NCBI GenBank assembly: GCA_949152475.1
Contig: OX424567.1
Location: 26,437,402 to 26,501,401 of the forward strand
Source: Terebella lapidaria
Taxonomy: Eukaryota > Annelida > Polychaeta > Terebellida > Terebellidae
DNA length: 64,000 nt
Direction: 5' to 3'
In this document: positions 42,615 to 53,144 of the stretch, in pieces
How the letters are laid out: each line of letters begins with the position of its first letter
How positions within the stretch are numbered: position 1 is the stretch's first letter
Made by a program: the position numbers and the translations under genes
Notes under the pieces: generated by a model
The model's database searches: none
What the model was told of the DNA's origin: nothing
Seen by the model: only the letters and a program-made list of their open reading frames with translations

Positions 42615-43410
42615 CTAAAGGCTTTCCATTGGGGGTGATCTCCAGGTGAAATGACATTCACCCCTGGTAAGTACGACTAGAGGTTTGGCAATTTCCGCAT
42701 AGTCCTCGATGATTCTCCGGTGATAGTACATGAACCCTAGGACGGCTCGTACGTGCATAGTCTCACATGGAGTCGGCCATTCTTTGATAGCCTTCACTTT
42801 ATTTGGGTCCACTCTAATGCCCTGTCCACTAACAATAAATACGAGATATAGGATTTTTCGTTGGAATAGTTCACACTTTTTGGGTTGCAGACATAACCCA
42901 GCAGTTCGTATTCGATCCGGGACCACTTCCAGATTGGCCAGCACCTGAACAAAAGTGAATCTGTATGCTATCACATCGTCCAGATAGCACATTCACCTAG
43001 TCCATAGAAATCCGAGGAGAATATGTCTCCATGAGATGCTCAAAGTCCGAACCGCATGACCTTGTATTGATACAGGCCTTTTGTGAAGGCAAAGGCGGTC
43101 TTCGGTCGATCAACTGGGTCTACCTCGACTTGCCATTATCCGGAGTTAAGATCCAGGGTCAAGAAATACGTGGCTCCTACGAGCCCATCATGCGTATCCT
43201 GGATATTCGGCAGAGGGTACGAATCTTCCTGTGTGACGTCATTGAGTAGTCTGTAATCAACACAAAATCGTACCTGTCCATTCTTTTTCCACACGAGCAC
43301 CACTTGTGAGCTCTTATTATTAACTTGCACAGTTCCTTCACCGTAGTTAACAATGGCACAGGTTTGACGGAAGAAATTCATGCCCAAAATCATTTCGTCA
43401 TGAATCGCAG
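42615..43410 (-). pseudogene. Reverse transcriptase relic of the gypsy element
   Basis: Retropepsin-like ILGMNFFRQTCAIVNYG is followed within about 15 residues by VVLVWKKNGQVRFCVDYRLL, the start of Ty3 reverse transcriptase, then TLDLNSG. After shifts come the MCYLDDVIAY active-site box (YxDD present) and the LCLQPKKCELFQRKILYLVF thumb region. The usual linker between protease and polymerase is absent. Confidence 0.85.
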
Positions 43411-43427
43411 CCACACAAAACGCACCG

Positions 43428-44060
43428 TTATTTCCTTAGTTCCGACTTGGATAGGGAGATCCAAGAGTCCATCGATGGGGCTGGAGTCTCCGTTGACGTC
43501 ACGGATAGTCCGGTCGTCGGGTGCAGGGTGCGCTGCGTGGGGAGTACGCAATGGAGTAGATCTCTGCAGAGCAATGAGATTTGTACTGCTTTGAGAGTTT
43601 CTTTACCCACGCTAACCAACAGTTTCCAACACTCATGGGTGGCCCGGCTGTTGGTGATGACAATTGGTTCATCCGAATCGTCCAGGGAAGGCCTCAGCGG
43701 GAGTGTCAGCATTGCTGGCTTGGTTTCTGGTCCGCACGGGAAGGCGTAGAAGCCCCTGTCTTTCGATGTCCATTCAATCTCGAACATACTGTCTGTTCCA
43801 GTTCTGTCAGTGGTGCGTGGTGACACCCCTTCGCGGCGCTTGCTCCGCGGTGAACGCTGAGGCTGTGGTTCTGACACCCCTTCGTGGAGGGAGTCTTGGG
43901 TGGAAGATGACGAGGCGCATTTAGGGCACACCCCTTCAGGAAGCATAGCCGCGGATGGCGATGGCGCCATTCCGACCGGTGTGATGGCGATAGTTGCTGG
44001 TATGAAAGTCAGAATGGAGCTGAGAGCATTGCTCAGGTTTTCAGAAGGTCCTTGCTCCAC
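43428..44060 (-). pseudogene. Gag-protease linker region of the gypsy element
   Basis: A 210-codon open frame rich in Ser, Pro and Thr, with basic SPRSKRREGVSPR. Its C-terminal third (ATHECWKLLVSVGKETLKAV) may approach the retropepsin start, but no clear DTG or DSG triad is seen. Confidence 0.5.
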
Positions 44061-44232
44061 AGTTCCTTCCTCTTCTAGTTTAACGGCTTGTTTGCTGGCG
44101 CTTGACTAGCCTGGGATGTCTGTGCGACTGGTGGCTTGGCATTAGGTGTCACCTTATTAGTCCAAACAGTATTCCCTGGGACACCCGGCCTGGGCGTGAA
44201 CGGCTTCATACCGTTTCATACTAGAATATCCT

Positions 44233-45225
44233 TCAGGTGGAAACACTGCATCCACCTATGTCCGGGTTTCTTACAGCCGTGGCTCGTAGTATGAAGTACA
44301 ATGCGTCTTCACCAAACTCTCCGGCTTCGTCGCTAATAGTGCACTGAAATGTGTCTGCTACCCATTCGTGAGAACAGGACGGTACTGAATGTTTGGCACA
44401 ACCTTGAAGTCCAGTCGTGTTGCTGTCGGCTGGATAGAAATACGCGGCTATCTGTTCGGGAGTCGGCGTTTCCCAATTGTCAATTTGTCCAATAGCACAC
44501 GATAATTCTTTATCCGTGTCTCCATCTTCTGTATAGCCGCTAACCATGGCATCAGTTCGGCGAGCACCATGTTGGTGATCTCGTTTGGTTCGTTGTTGTC
44601 GACTTTGCGCTTTGAGAACTGTCATGAGTGCGTCACTATATGACATGAATGTTAGCACACATAGCCTATCCGCAATATAGTCCGGCTGACCATTGATGAA
44701 TGGGGTACCTACGCCAATTGCAAATTCATTGAAGTCTTTTAGTAAAGACCCACGTTGCCTTCAATGCCGTTTTCTGGTAAAACCTCCAATGCATAACAAA
44801 GACAGTATTGTTGACAAATTTTAGTCACCTTACTGGTCAGCACTGACCATATCCTATGAATAATTTTAATCATAATCCTATGATTAATTTTAGTCATGCA
44901 TGATTAAACTGTGAAAATTGGAGTGCCTTTATATGGCAACGTGGGTCTATTTACAAGAAGACACAAACAATTTGTACCTTTCGATAATGTACCCCATTGT
45001 GAAATCACAGTTCTTTGCTGAGATTCCATGGTGATGTCGTCGAACCCCTTATCCGCAATGGCTTGCAGTCGTTCGAGGTAATGCTTTGCTTCTTCTTTCC
45101 GCTCACGTTTCATAAACGAAAATCGTCACGTTTCAACTGGCGACGCAGGGTAGGCTCCCATCCCTCCATAAGACGACGCCAGAACTCCTCCCAGGAGGTG
45201 CTGACCGGAATGTTCAATATTCCAA
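44233..45225 (-). pseudogene. Gag region of the gypsy element, interrupted
   Basis: Pieces at 45225-45120 (WEEFWRRLMEGWEP, LRRQLKRDD), 45113-44950 (MKRERKEEAKHYLERLQ) and 44744-44233 (CVLTFMSYSDALMTVLKAQS) form a Gag-like helical protein. A stop near 45123 and an insertion at 44745-44950 break it. Confidence 0.65.
44745..44950. mobile_element. Candidate MITE inside the gag relic
   Basis: AGACCCACGTTGCC at the left is matched by GGCAACGTGGGTCT at the right, giving 14-bp terminal inverted repeats around some 200 AT-rich bases. The gag frame resumes on each side. A target duplication is not obvious. Confidence 0.6.
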
Positions 45226-45399
45226 ATTTCACGTATGTCCAATATGTAGTGCTTCCTTATATTTCTAGATGTGGTGCTTTGAGTAATGGACGAGGAATCT
45301 TCCCAGCATGGAAATCCTTTCACAAATCCTCATGTGTTGATGTCAGCAATGTGTCTACGGTTACATACAACCCCAGCATGATCCACTACATACACTCTA

Positions 45400-46605
45400 T
45401 TGCGTCGTGGTAAAGATGTTGTAAACTACTTGGGTCATGAGATTTTCCCAGTTGTCTTTGACATGGGTCTGATGCCGAAAGCTTTGGAAATCACATTGGC
45501 ACGTTCGGAGGAGCTGCAGGGCATTCACTTGCTCGAGGGAGGGATGCACTTCGTCATTTCCGTCATGGCTGGAATTGGGAAGTTGTATGGATCTGCTGGA
45601 CTCGAACAATTGCTGTATGATTCAGGCGTCTTTGCAAGGAGAACAGCTCAACATATCATGATTGGAAAAGATTTCAGTCGTGGTATGTATGCCCTACAGC
45701 TCATTGATGAAGTCCTGCATGGTCAGTTGCTCATGGCATTCACGAAATGGATGAAAGCTCCAGTTCCTCCAGAGATACAGAAATGCACGGACAACATGGT
45801 GGATGAAATTACCTGTGGGGAGTGTGATCATGATGTGGTACGTGCGTTGATCAGTGAGGTTTATGACTACATCCTACCCATGCTAAGTCAATTTCGAACA
45901 GAAGGACGCACTAAATCAGCCACTTTCCGATTTTGGGACAAGTTCTTAATAGACGTGTCAGCTCCACTGAAAGTTTTCATAGCCTCAACACGACAGGGTA
46001 CATGGGAGTCTTTTCAATCAACGAGGGCAGGGCTGTTATCACTTCTGTTTGCTACAAACCGATCAACGTATGCCAGATATCTACCTGTTGGGCACCTGAT
46101 GGCTAATATGTTTCCAGACTCGATGATCGACAGTTTCAAAGAGCAGAAGTTCGTAGCGAAACTGTCCGCAGGTGACTTCAACAAAGTGTGGATAGATTAT
46201 GCACTGGAAGCAATGTCAGATAAGTTCAAGACAGGAATGTATGTCAATCCGTTTGAGGTCACTGAAATGCCTGAAGGATTGGTAAATTTTGCAACTGGGG
46301 CTGTCGCTTCGCAGTCAGAACAGCATAGTATGACAACTGCATTAAAACGAGGTAATAAAGCGGCTGATAAGTTCGTTTCAGAGAAGCTGATCGAATTACG
46401 AGCCAATCAAGAGGATTCCCCTTATGACGATGGAAGACATGAAAACCCCACTGAAAGTCCACGGCAGAAAGTAGTGATGGATGGGGAGAAAACGTATCTG
46501 AGACTTCTATCAATAAATGCGAAAAAAAATGTACCAATCGAGCATGTGATGTCTTTTGAGAACTCACCAGTGCCCCTCTCTCTCTGTTCACTGATGACGG
46601 AATGA
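45400..46605 (+). CDS. ORF1 (401 aa) of an uncharacterised multi-copy gene, probably a gene fragment
   Basis: An uninterrupted 401-codon frame. It resembles, by pattern only, the helical middle part of large uncharacterised proteins found in many copies in marine invertebrate genomes: IHLLEGGMHFVISVMAGIGK, GSAGLEQLL, HIMIGKDFSRGMYALQLIDE, then SATFRFWDKFLIDV and LPVGHLMANMF. No catalytic motif is visible. It ends at TGA 46603-46605, overlapping the ATG of the next frame at 46602, and the two were probably one protein before a shift in the CTCTCTCTCT tract near 46580. No upstream promoter or N-terminal part is recognised. It could be a captured gene or part of an undescribed transposon. Confidence 0.6.
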   Translation: MRRGKDVVNYLGHEIFPVVFDMGLMPKALEITLARSEELQGIHLLEGGMHFVISVMAGIGKLYGSAGLEQLLYDSGVFARRTAQHIMIGKDFSRGMYALQLIDEVLHGQLLMAFTKWMKAPVPPEIQKCTDNMVDEITCGECDHDVVRALISEVYDYILPMLSQFRTEGRTKSATFRFWDKFLIDVSAPLKVFIASTRQGTWESFQSTRAGLLSLLFATNRSTYARYLPVGHLMANMFPDSMIDSFKEQKFVAKLSAGDFNKVWIDYALEAMSDKFKTGMYVNPFEVTEMPEGLVNFATGAVASQSEQHSMTTALKRGNKAADKFVSEKLIELRANQEDSPYDDGRHENPTESPRQKVVMDGEKTYLRLLSINAKKNVPIEHVMSFENSPVPLSLCSLMTE

Positions 46606-47800
46606 TGAATTCCACCGAGGGTGATGTTTTCATGAAGAAGTTGGAGAGCTCACTGTCAGATCCTCCACTTGTCAGTGTCACGAACGTCGACACAGTTGAA
46701 CATGATGGAATGGCAGTTGTGCACATGTTGCAACCACTACAACCACAACAGTACAAGGAGGTGGCACACTCTTTCACATCTCAAATCCTAGCATCTGGTA
46801 GAAGTAGCCAAACGCATGTTGTGTTTGATAGATACAAACAGGTCAGTGTAAAGAACTGCATTCGAGAGCGACGGAATGGTGGAATCCAAGGACATAAACA
46901 CCATGTGATGCCAGAAATGGAAACTCTAAAAGATTGGAAACGATCTCTTAGCCGATCTGAAAACAAAACTAGTTTGGTACAATTGCACACCAACTATCTG
47001 ATCCAAGAAGCTGGCAAAATTCTGAATGATGATGAAACACTGTGCATCGGAGGCTGCCCCAACAAAGACGCATTCAAGGTGTCGCCAGGTACTACTGGAG
47101 TTCACTATGACACACTCGCATCAAATCATGAAGAGGCTGACACACAGATCATACTGCACGCTGTTCATGCTGCCGAGTTGGGTGCGAGTACCATTGTGGT
47201 TTCGAGCCCAGATACGGTGTGCTTGTTCTCCTGCTTCGTCATAGAGAATCCATAGGTGCTGAACAACTGTTTTTTCCAGACAGGTCACCAAGGACACCAC
47301 ACACATCGGAAGCGGTAAATACCTGTACATACACTCCATGGTATGCTTACACCAGGACAACTGGAATCCTGCTTCCTGCGTATTGTATTACTGGATGTGA
47401 CACAGTCAGCAGTTTGTTTGGTATTGGGAAATCAAAAACCTACAAGCAGCTCATGCAGCCACTAGATGGTGTCCAGAGTATAGCCAAGCTCGGTGACGGA
47501 TTGCCAGTCAATGACAAGACATTTGCTGCCTGCATGACATTTGTTTGTCAATTGTACGGCCAAAAATGTAATACACTGAATGAGGCAAGAGTCCTTATTC
47601 CCCAGAAGAATGGTTCAACTGGCAAATCTCTGCCTCCGACACAGAACAGCTTTGAACTGCACACCCTGAGAACAGTCTACCAACTGATGTTATGGAAACA
47701 AGCAACAGTTCCTAACCAGGAACTTCCTGACCCCACAGATTGTGGGTATAACGGAGAAGATTCAGGAATACTGCATCCCACACTCATGACACAAACGTGA
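46602..47800 (+). pseudogene. XPG/FEN1-like motif region, copy A, frameshifted
   Basis: The first frame (46602-47255) includes VVHMLQPLQPQQYK, VFDRYKQVSVKNCIRE and SNHEEADTQIILHAVHAAEL, ending soon after SSPDT; the second (from 47219) continues VLVLLLRH-type sequence and YCITGCDTVSSLFGIGKSK. The order E-E-A-D, then P-D-T, then G-C-D-T followed by GIGK imitates the acidic residues and helix-hairpin-helix of XPG/FEN1 nucleases; this is inferred from motif spacing. Copy A lacks one G after GATACG near 47217 compared with copy B, which breaks the frame. It is a neighbour of ORF1 on the same strand. Confidence 0.6.
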
Positions 47801-48063
47801 TGGAATGGCAGTTGTGCACATGTTGCAACCACTACAACCACAACAGTACAAGGATGTGGCACACTCTTTCACATCTCATATCCTAGCACCTGGTAGAAGT
47901 AGCCAAACGCATGTTGTGTTTGATAGATACAAACAGGTCAGTGTAAAGAACTACATTCAAGAGCGACAGAATGGTGGGGTTCAAGGACCTAAACACCATA
48001 TGATGCCAGAAATGGAAACTCTAAAAGATTGGAAGCGATTTCTCAGCCGATCTGAAAACAAAA
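47797..48063 (+). pseudogene. Partial tandem copy of the XPG-like gene
   Basis: Repeats 46703-46970 closely (MAVVHMLQPLQPQQYKDVAH, then VFDRYKQVSVKNYIQE), and is then cut by the element at 48064-49503. Confidence 0.8.
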
Positions 48064-49503
48064 AAATTAGGCCAAGGGCCAAAGATAGGTTACCGGACAA
48101 TGTTTAATATTTTAGGTGTTAGCCAGGTCACTGGTTGAATTCAAGGTCAAGAGAATATTCAGCATATATAACATTAAGCATATATCATGTCCACAGTTGA
48201 TTGCTAAGCTGTAAGTTCAATAATCAGAGAGATATTAGCAATTTTATGCTGTGGCCTTGAAAATGAAGGGGCAAAGGTCAAATTCAAGGTCATCAAAATA
48301 TTCAGTGTATATCATTTTCTATATCATGCATATCATGTCCACAATTGATTCCCAAGCCATACAGTCAATAGAGGAGCAAGATATGAGCCAGTTTGTCCTT
48401 GGACCTTGGAAATGAGGTCAGAGGTCAAATTCAAGGTCACAAGAATATTCAGCATATATCATTTCCTATATGTCCACAATTGATTCCTAAGCTGTAAAAT
48501 CGATAATAAGTGAGATATTAGCCATTTTGTCCTGTGACCTTGAAAATGAGGTCAAAGGTCAAATTCAAGGTCATGACAATAATCTGCATATATCATTTCC
48601 TATATGTTCATAATTGATTGCTAAGCTGTAAAGTCGATAACAAGCGAGATATTAGCCATTTTGTCCTGTGACCTTGAAAATGAGGTCGAAGTTCAAATTC
48701 AAGGTCATCAGAATATTCAGCATATATCATTTCCTATATGTCCACAATTGATTCCTAAGCTGTAGAGTCGATAATAAGCGAGATATAAGCCATTTTGTGC
48801 TCTGACCTTGAAACTGAGGTCAGAGTTCAAATTCAAGGTCACGAGAATATTCAGAATATATCATTTCCTATATGTCCACAATTGATTCCTAAGCTGTAGA
48901 GTCGATAATAAGCGAGATATAAGCCATTTTGTGCTCTGACCTTGAAAGTGAGGTCAGAGGTCAAATTCAAGGTCACGAGAATATTCAGCATATATCATTT
49001 CCTATAGGTCCACAATTGATTCCTAGTCTCTAATCTCAATATCAAGTGAGATATTAGGCATAATGTGTCCCATTATAAAGTATAGGAGAATTTAACATGG
49101 GAAAGTCCCATTTGAGCCGAGTTTGGGCCAAAATGGCCCACTTCGAGCGATTCAAGCGCAACGAAATTTATAGACATCATAGGAGTACATATGAGGAGTG
49201 TTATTTATCAAAAAGAAAAAAAGTTACTGAACAGATTTTGAGAAAATGGCCGCCAAAGTCCAAAATCAGACAATTTTCGTCGAAAACGGCCGCCATTTTG
49301 AAAAAAATGCGAAAATCAAAAAAATAAAAAATACCTCCTTCTTGAATTATTTTTAAGTATTTTTGTGCAAAATTTCAGAAAAATTCGCCTGTAAACAAAA
49401 AAGATAAAAATGTGGACGACGACGACGACGGACGACGACGTACGATGGACGACGGACGCAACGCCATGCCAATAGGTTATCGGACCATAGGTCCGGTAAC
49501 CTA
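48064..49503 (+). mobile_element. Complete hairpin-ended element inserted in the XPG-like gene copy
   Basis: The left end has TTAGGCCAAGGGCCAAAGA then TAGGTTACCGGAC; the right end is the palindrome GGTTATCGGACC ATA GGTCCGGTAACC then TA. The 13-bp TAGGTTACCGGAC and GTCCGGTAACCTA are subterminal inverted repeats. The centre has about seven 134-bp GGTCA units and an AAAATGGCCGCC tail with GACGACGG bases. Flanks AAAACAAAA and ACTAGT match the uninterrupted gene at 46960-46970, so the ends are exact. It encodes no protein. Confidence 0.85.
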
Positions 49504-49620
49504 ACTAGTGCTGTCGCTTCGCAGTCAGTACAGCATAGTATGACAACTGCACTAGAACGAGGTAATAAAGCGGCTGATAAGTTCGTTTCAGAGATGCTTA
49601 GTCAGGAGGAATCTTGAGCA
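49504..49620 (+). pseudogene. Fragment of the multi-copy gene (ORF1 part)
   Basis: About 115 bases nearly identical to 46303-46390 (GCTGTCGCTTCGCAGTCAG through GATAAGTTCGTTTCAGAG), stranded between the hairpin-ended element and the helicase region. Confidence 0.85.
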
Positions 49621-50109
49621 TATAGCACTCAGGGTGGAAATGTAGTACAGACTTTTTTTATCGATTGATATGGCTTCATAATGGTCTAAGACAACCTTTT
49701 TAGAGGGTGTGTAAAATTTTCTCCTGGGCTAACTTTTTTATGGCCTTTTTCAAAATGGCCGCCACCTAAAATTTGGTATTTTAGGAAAAAATCAAAATTA
49801 TCCTCCTGTCATGATGCTTTCGGTCTACTATGATACATACTAGTTATATGGAAATATATTCTTTCTAACAATACTAATAATACCGACTCAGACCCCCAAA
49901 AATGAAAAAAAAATCCAAGATGGCCGCCAAATTATCGCCGTTTTTACATAAATACTCATTACTTCCTGCCAAATTGAGATAGGAAGCCAATTTTGGTGTC
50001 TAACCCTGGGTTTTCGGGTATGAGGATTCCAAATAAATAACCAGTTTCGTGATTGGATGGTTCGAAGCTGCTCAGAATCCAAGATGGCTGCCAAATTATA
50101 GCTTGATTT

Positions 50110-53100
50110 CGCAAATAAGCACCAATAACCGTCACATATTCAAAATAAGAAGGCAATTTTGGTGGCCAGTCCTGAGGTTTGGGGTATGAGCGTGCTATCT
50201 GAAGACATACTTTTGTGTGTAGATGGTAATTAGCCAGTTTAAAGCTATCCAACTGTCCAAAAGCCAAGATAAGGACTAAATAATGAAACACATGCAAACA
50301 AACCTGTTTAATAGCACTCACTCGCACTTCAAAATAAACAATACCACTACCAGGCATAATTTCTTTTCGAGCAATCAAACCCATGTATATCGTATTAGGC
50401 ATTTAAAACCATATAACAGCTGCCAGAATGTTTGATCAGATAGTAAAAAAACTCCTTGAAATTGATGATCACTTCACCATCAATTCAAATTGGCAAAGTC
50501 TGTGACTACTTTGTTTCAGTTGAGTTTCTACAAGGAGATTGGCCTCACATTGGTACTTACATTCACTGCCTTTTCTGAGTATAAAATCCTCCTAAGCTGG
50601 ACATATAACTTGATGAGGAAGTTGTTGACGTTATCAACAAATATATCAACACAGAAGACGTTGATTAGACGAGATACAGCAAGTTACATGACATTATAAA
50701 TGATGTTCAGCTTCATTCCAAGAATTATACAAGGTCATGCAAGAAGAGTAACGGGACCTACAGGTTCAGGTTATCCCGTCCACCTTCTTGTCAGACCTTT
50801 ATGTGCCATCCCAGCAGACACTGATCCAGATGAGTGAAAAAACGCTGCTGAAGAACAAGCCTGGAACATTATAGCCTCCACGAAAATGGTTGTACATAAG
50901 CATAAACACAAAGACTGATGAGTAAGTCAGTACAAATCAAAACCCTTTGAAAGCCTGGAATCCTAATTTTGACTTACAATATGTTGTTGATGCATACGCC
51001 TGCATTCGATATATTGTGTCATATTATTGCAGCAAGAAGCAGAGTGAAGATGGTCAGCTCCTCCATGAAGAACCATGCAGAGCACAATATGCTGGGATAA
51101 GATAGACGATAAGCTACAATGACTCGGCAAAACATACCTGATCAACAGGGAGATAAGTGTCACGGAGGCTATTTACAAGGCCACAGGCACACCTCTCAAA
51201 AACTGTAGTCGGGATGTTGTTTGGATACTTGCAGATCCGACAAGTACCAGACTGACACTTCCACTCTCACTGCTGGGCCACTGAGATCCAGGCATTGAAG
51301 ACGTGTGGCTACACTGTACATCTGTACTAGACAGGTACATGTACCATGCATGCCCTCCTGTAGATATTCTCAAAGACCTGTCTGGTTGAAATTGTATCCC
51401 TTTTCAATGTTGATAGTAAACCAGGTAGAGATTATGAACCATTTGAAGAAAATTCTACCCATAACAACGACAACCGGTCCAATGTTCCATATGCTTCATT
51501 GAAGTTGGCTGGGAATAGTGGATAGATCTCAAGACGGAAATCTTCCAGTAGAGCTTGCACATCTGTAGGGACAGTGAGAAACATTATCAGAATCTCATGG
51601 TTCTTCATCTTCACCACTTTGAAATGGATTTAAATGAGTGGGAGCATTTCTTACTATGGCAAAAGGACAAGCATCAGCAACATAATCTGAGAAAAGCAAG
51701 CGCTATTTGGAAATAATATCAAAGAGGTTGAAGTAGCCATGAAGAGATCCAAGGAAATAATCTTGCAGAAGATGCTTGGCACACATTGCCCCAGAAAGTG
51801 GTGGCTGGACGCTTGGAAACAAAAGCCAACCTAGATGACCATTACCTCGAGGACATCAGTCTGGAAGACCTGACAGATTGAGTGGCCTGCCTCGGAGCTC
51901 CAACAACAAGATGGGCTCAGTTGTCAGTAGAACATAGCATCTTGGCAATCCCATAGAACCAGGCTCAAGTTCTTAGGCAGTGCATGAACAATATACAAGG
52001 GAAAGTTTTCATTCATACTCGCTAGTGGTGCATCGATAAGATGAATGGAAAATGTCTGGGGACTCTCAATATATTGGTAAAGGAAAGTTTTATATCATCA
52101 AAGCTTTGATGTGTGGCTCCAACTGGCAAAGCAGCATTTACCATCAGTGGCGGAACCATGCTTCCATGCAAAGGGGTGTGGTACAAAAGTATATTCCCCT
52201 TGTTGAACAGCTCATCACTGCCCCCAAAGGTTAGGTATTAAGACCTCAAACTGATAATCATTGATGAGATCTCAGCAGAGGCATGCTGAATTTCATCAGA
52301 GGTCGTCTGGATCAACTCAAGAGAAACAAGTGTTCTTCATGATTCTGACAGTCAGTGATTTTATCCACTGCCGCATGTAAGAGGACAAATACTGAGACCC
52401 AGCTGCCCTTGCAGAGCCTTGGGACGACTTCAAGGTTACTACTTTGACCGACATAATGAGACAAAAAATGACAAATAGTTTTCGGAGATGTTGAATCATA
52501 GAGCTCTGAAAATTAGGAGATGTTTAAGGATCACAGATCCAAGCAGATGTACTTCATGTGTTTCATTTCCAAAAAGTTGCTGCTGCACACAATGTAAAGA
52601 TGACTGATTCTTTGAACAGACAGAAATCGAAGATTGTGGCTGTGAATGTTATCGAGAATAGATCTGGCTTGAAGAAGAATACAACACCTGTACCCATTGA
52701 ATGCAACCTTTCTGCTGATGTTACACTCTGTGAGGGCTTCATGGTGACTATGATGAGCAATCCCAATGTAGAGGATGGTCTGGTGAGTGGCGTTTTGGGA
52801 ATGGTCTTGAGGATCATCGAAGGATCAAAACCTCTACGCCAACCACAATGTGTGTGTTAGATTTGACAATGACCAATTTGGCATCAATGCTCGTGCCTTA
52901 TCACCAACAGACCTCCCGAAGAGTTGGCTCAGAAATATTTTTTTCTGTCTGATAGTGGTTGATTCTGTTGATTTTGTGCGAGTGGGTGCTATTAGACGGG
53001 TTCGTTTACATGTTTCACATTAATTATTGGTTATCTTCGCCTTTGAACACCTCTAAATTGGCCAGTCACCATCTACACACAGGAGTTTTTCTTCAAGTAG

Positions 53101-53140
53101 CACCATCATACCCCAAAGCCCACAACTGGCCACCAGAGTT
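50110..53140. mobile_element. Helicase-bearing segment bounded by inverted repeats
   Basis: Bases 50150-50335 and 52977-53140 are imperfect reverse complements (left strand word GTGTGTAGATGGTAATTAGC against CCATCTACACACAGG; GCGAGTGGGTGCTATTAGAC against the complement near 50320). They enclose the decayed helicase at 50500-52930. Outside, on both sides, lie pieces of the same XPG-like gene, so the segment split one gene copy and removed about 280 bases. Confidence 0.65.
50500..52930 (+). pseudogene. Decayed Helitron-type/PIF1 helicase
   Basis: Pieces in all three frames include the Helitron N-terminal landmarks VINKYINTEDVD and LHDIINDVQLHSKNYT with a Cys-containing RSCKKSNGTYRFRLSRPPS (50620-50800), WNPNFDLQYVVDAYACIRYI (near 50960-51020), a degenerate P-loop IGKGKFYIIKAL (52066-52110, GTGKS expected), Walker B LIIIDEIS (near 52250-52280) and the PIF1 C-terminal CEGFMVTMMSNPNVEDGLVS (52730-52790), then VRFDNDQFG. 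Stops and shifts are everywhere, so it is inactive. Rep HUH motifs were not identified. Family assignment comes from the order and nature of these blocks. Confidence 0.75.
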
Positions 53141-53144
53141 GGCT

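Larger units (their letters stand above)
39850..45225 (-). mobile_element. Decayed Ty3/gypsy LTR retrotransposon
   Basis: On the minus strand the order is Gag (45225 to 44233), linker (44060-43428), protease end (ILGMNFF near 43380), reverse transcriptase (43320-42620, YLDD box at about 42985), RNase H (42560-42170), integrase zinc finger (41745-41540), integrase core (41410-40930) and a C-terminal region to 39887. This Gag-PR-RT-RH-IN order defines Ty3/gypsy. Many frameshifts and stops interrupt it, so it is inactive. No pair of LTRs was identified. It lies upstream of ACADL in ACADL's own orientation. Confidence 0.88.
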
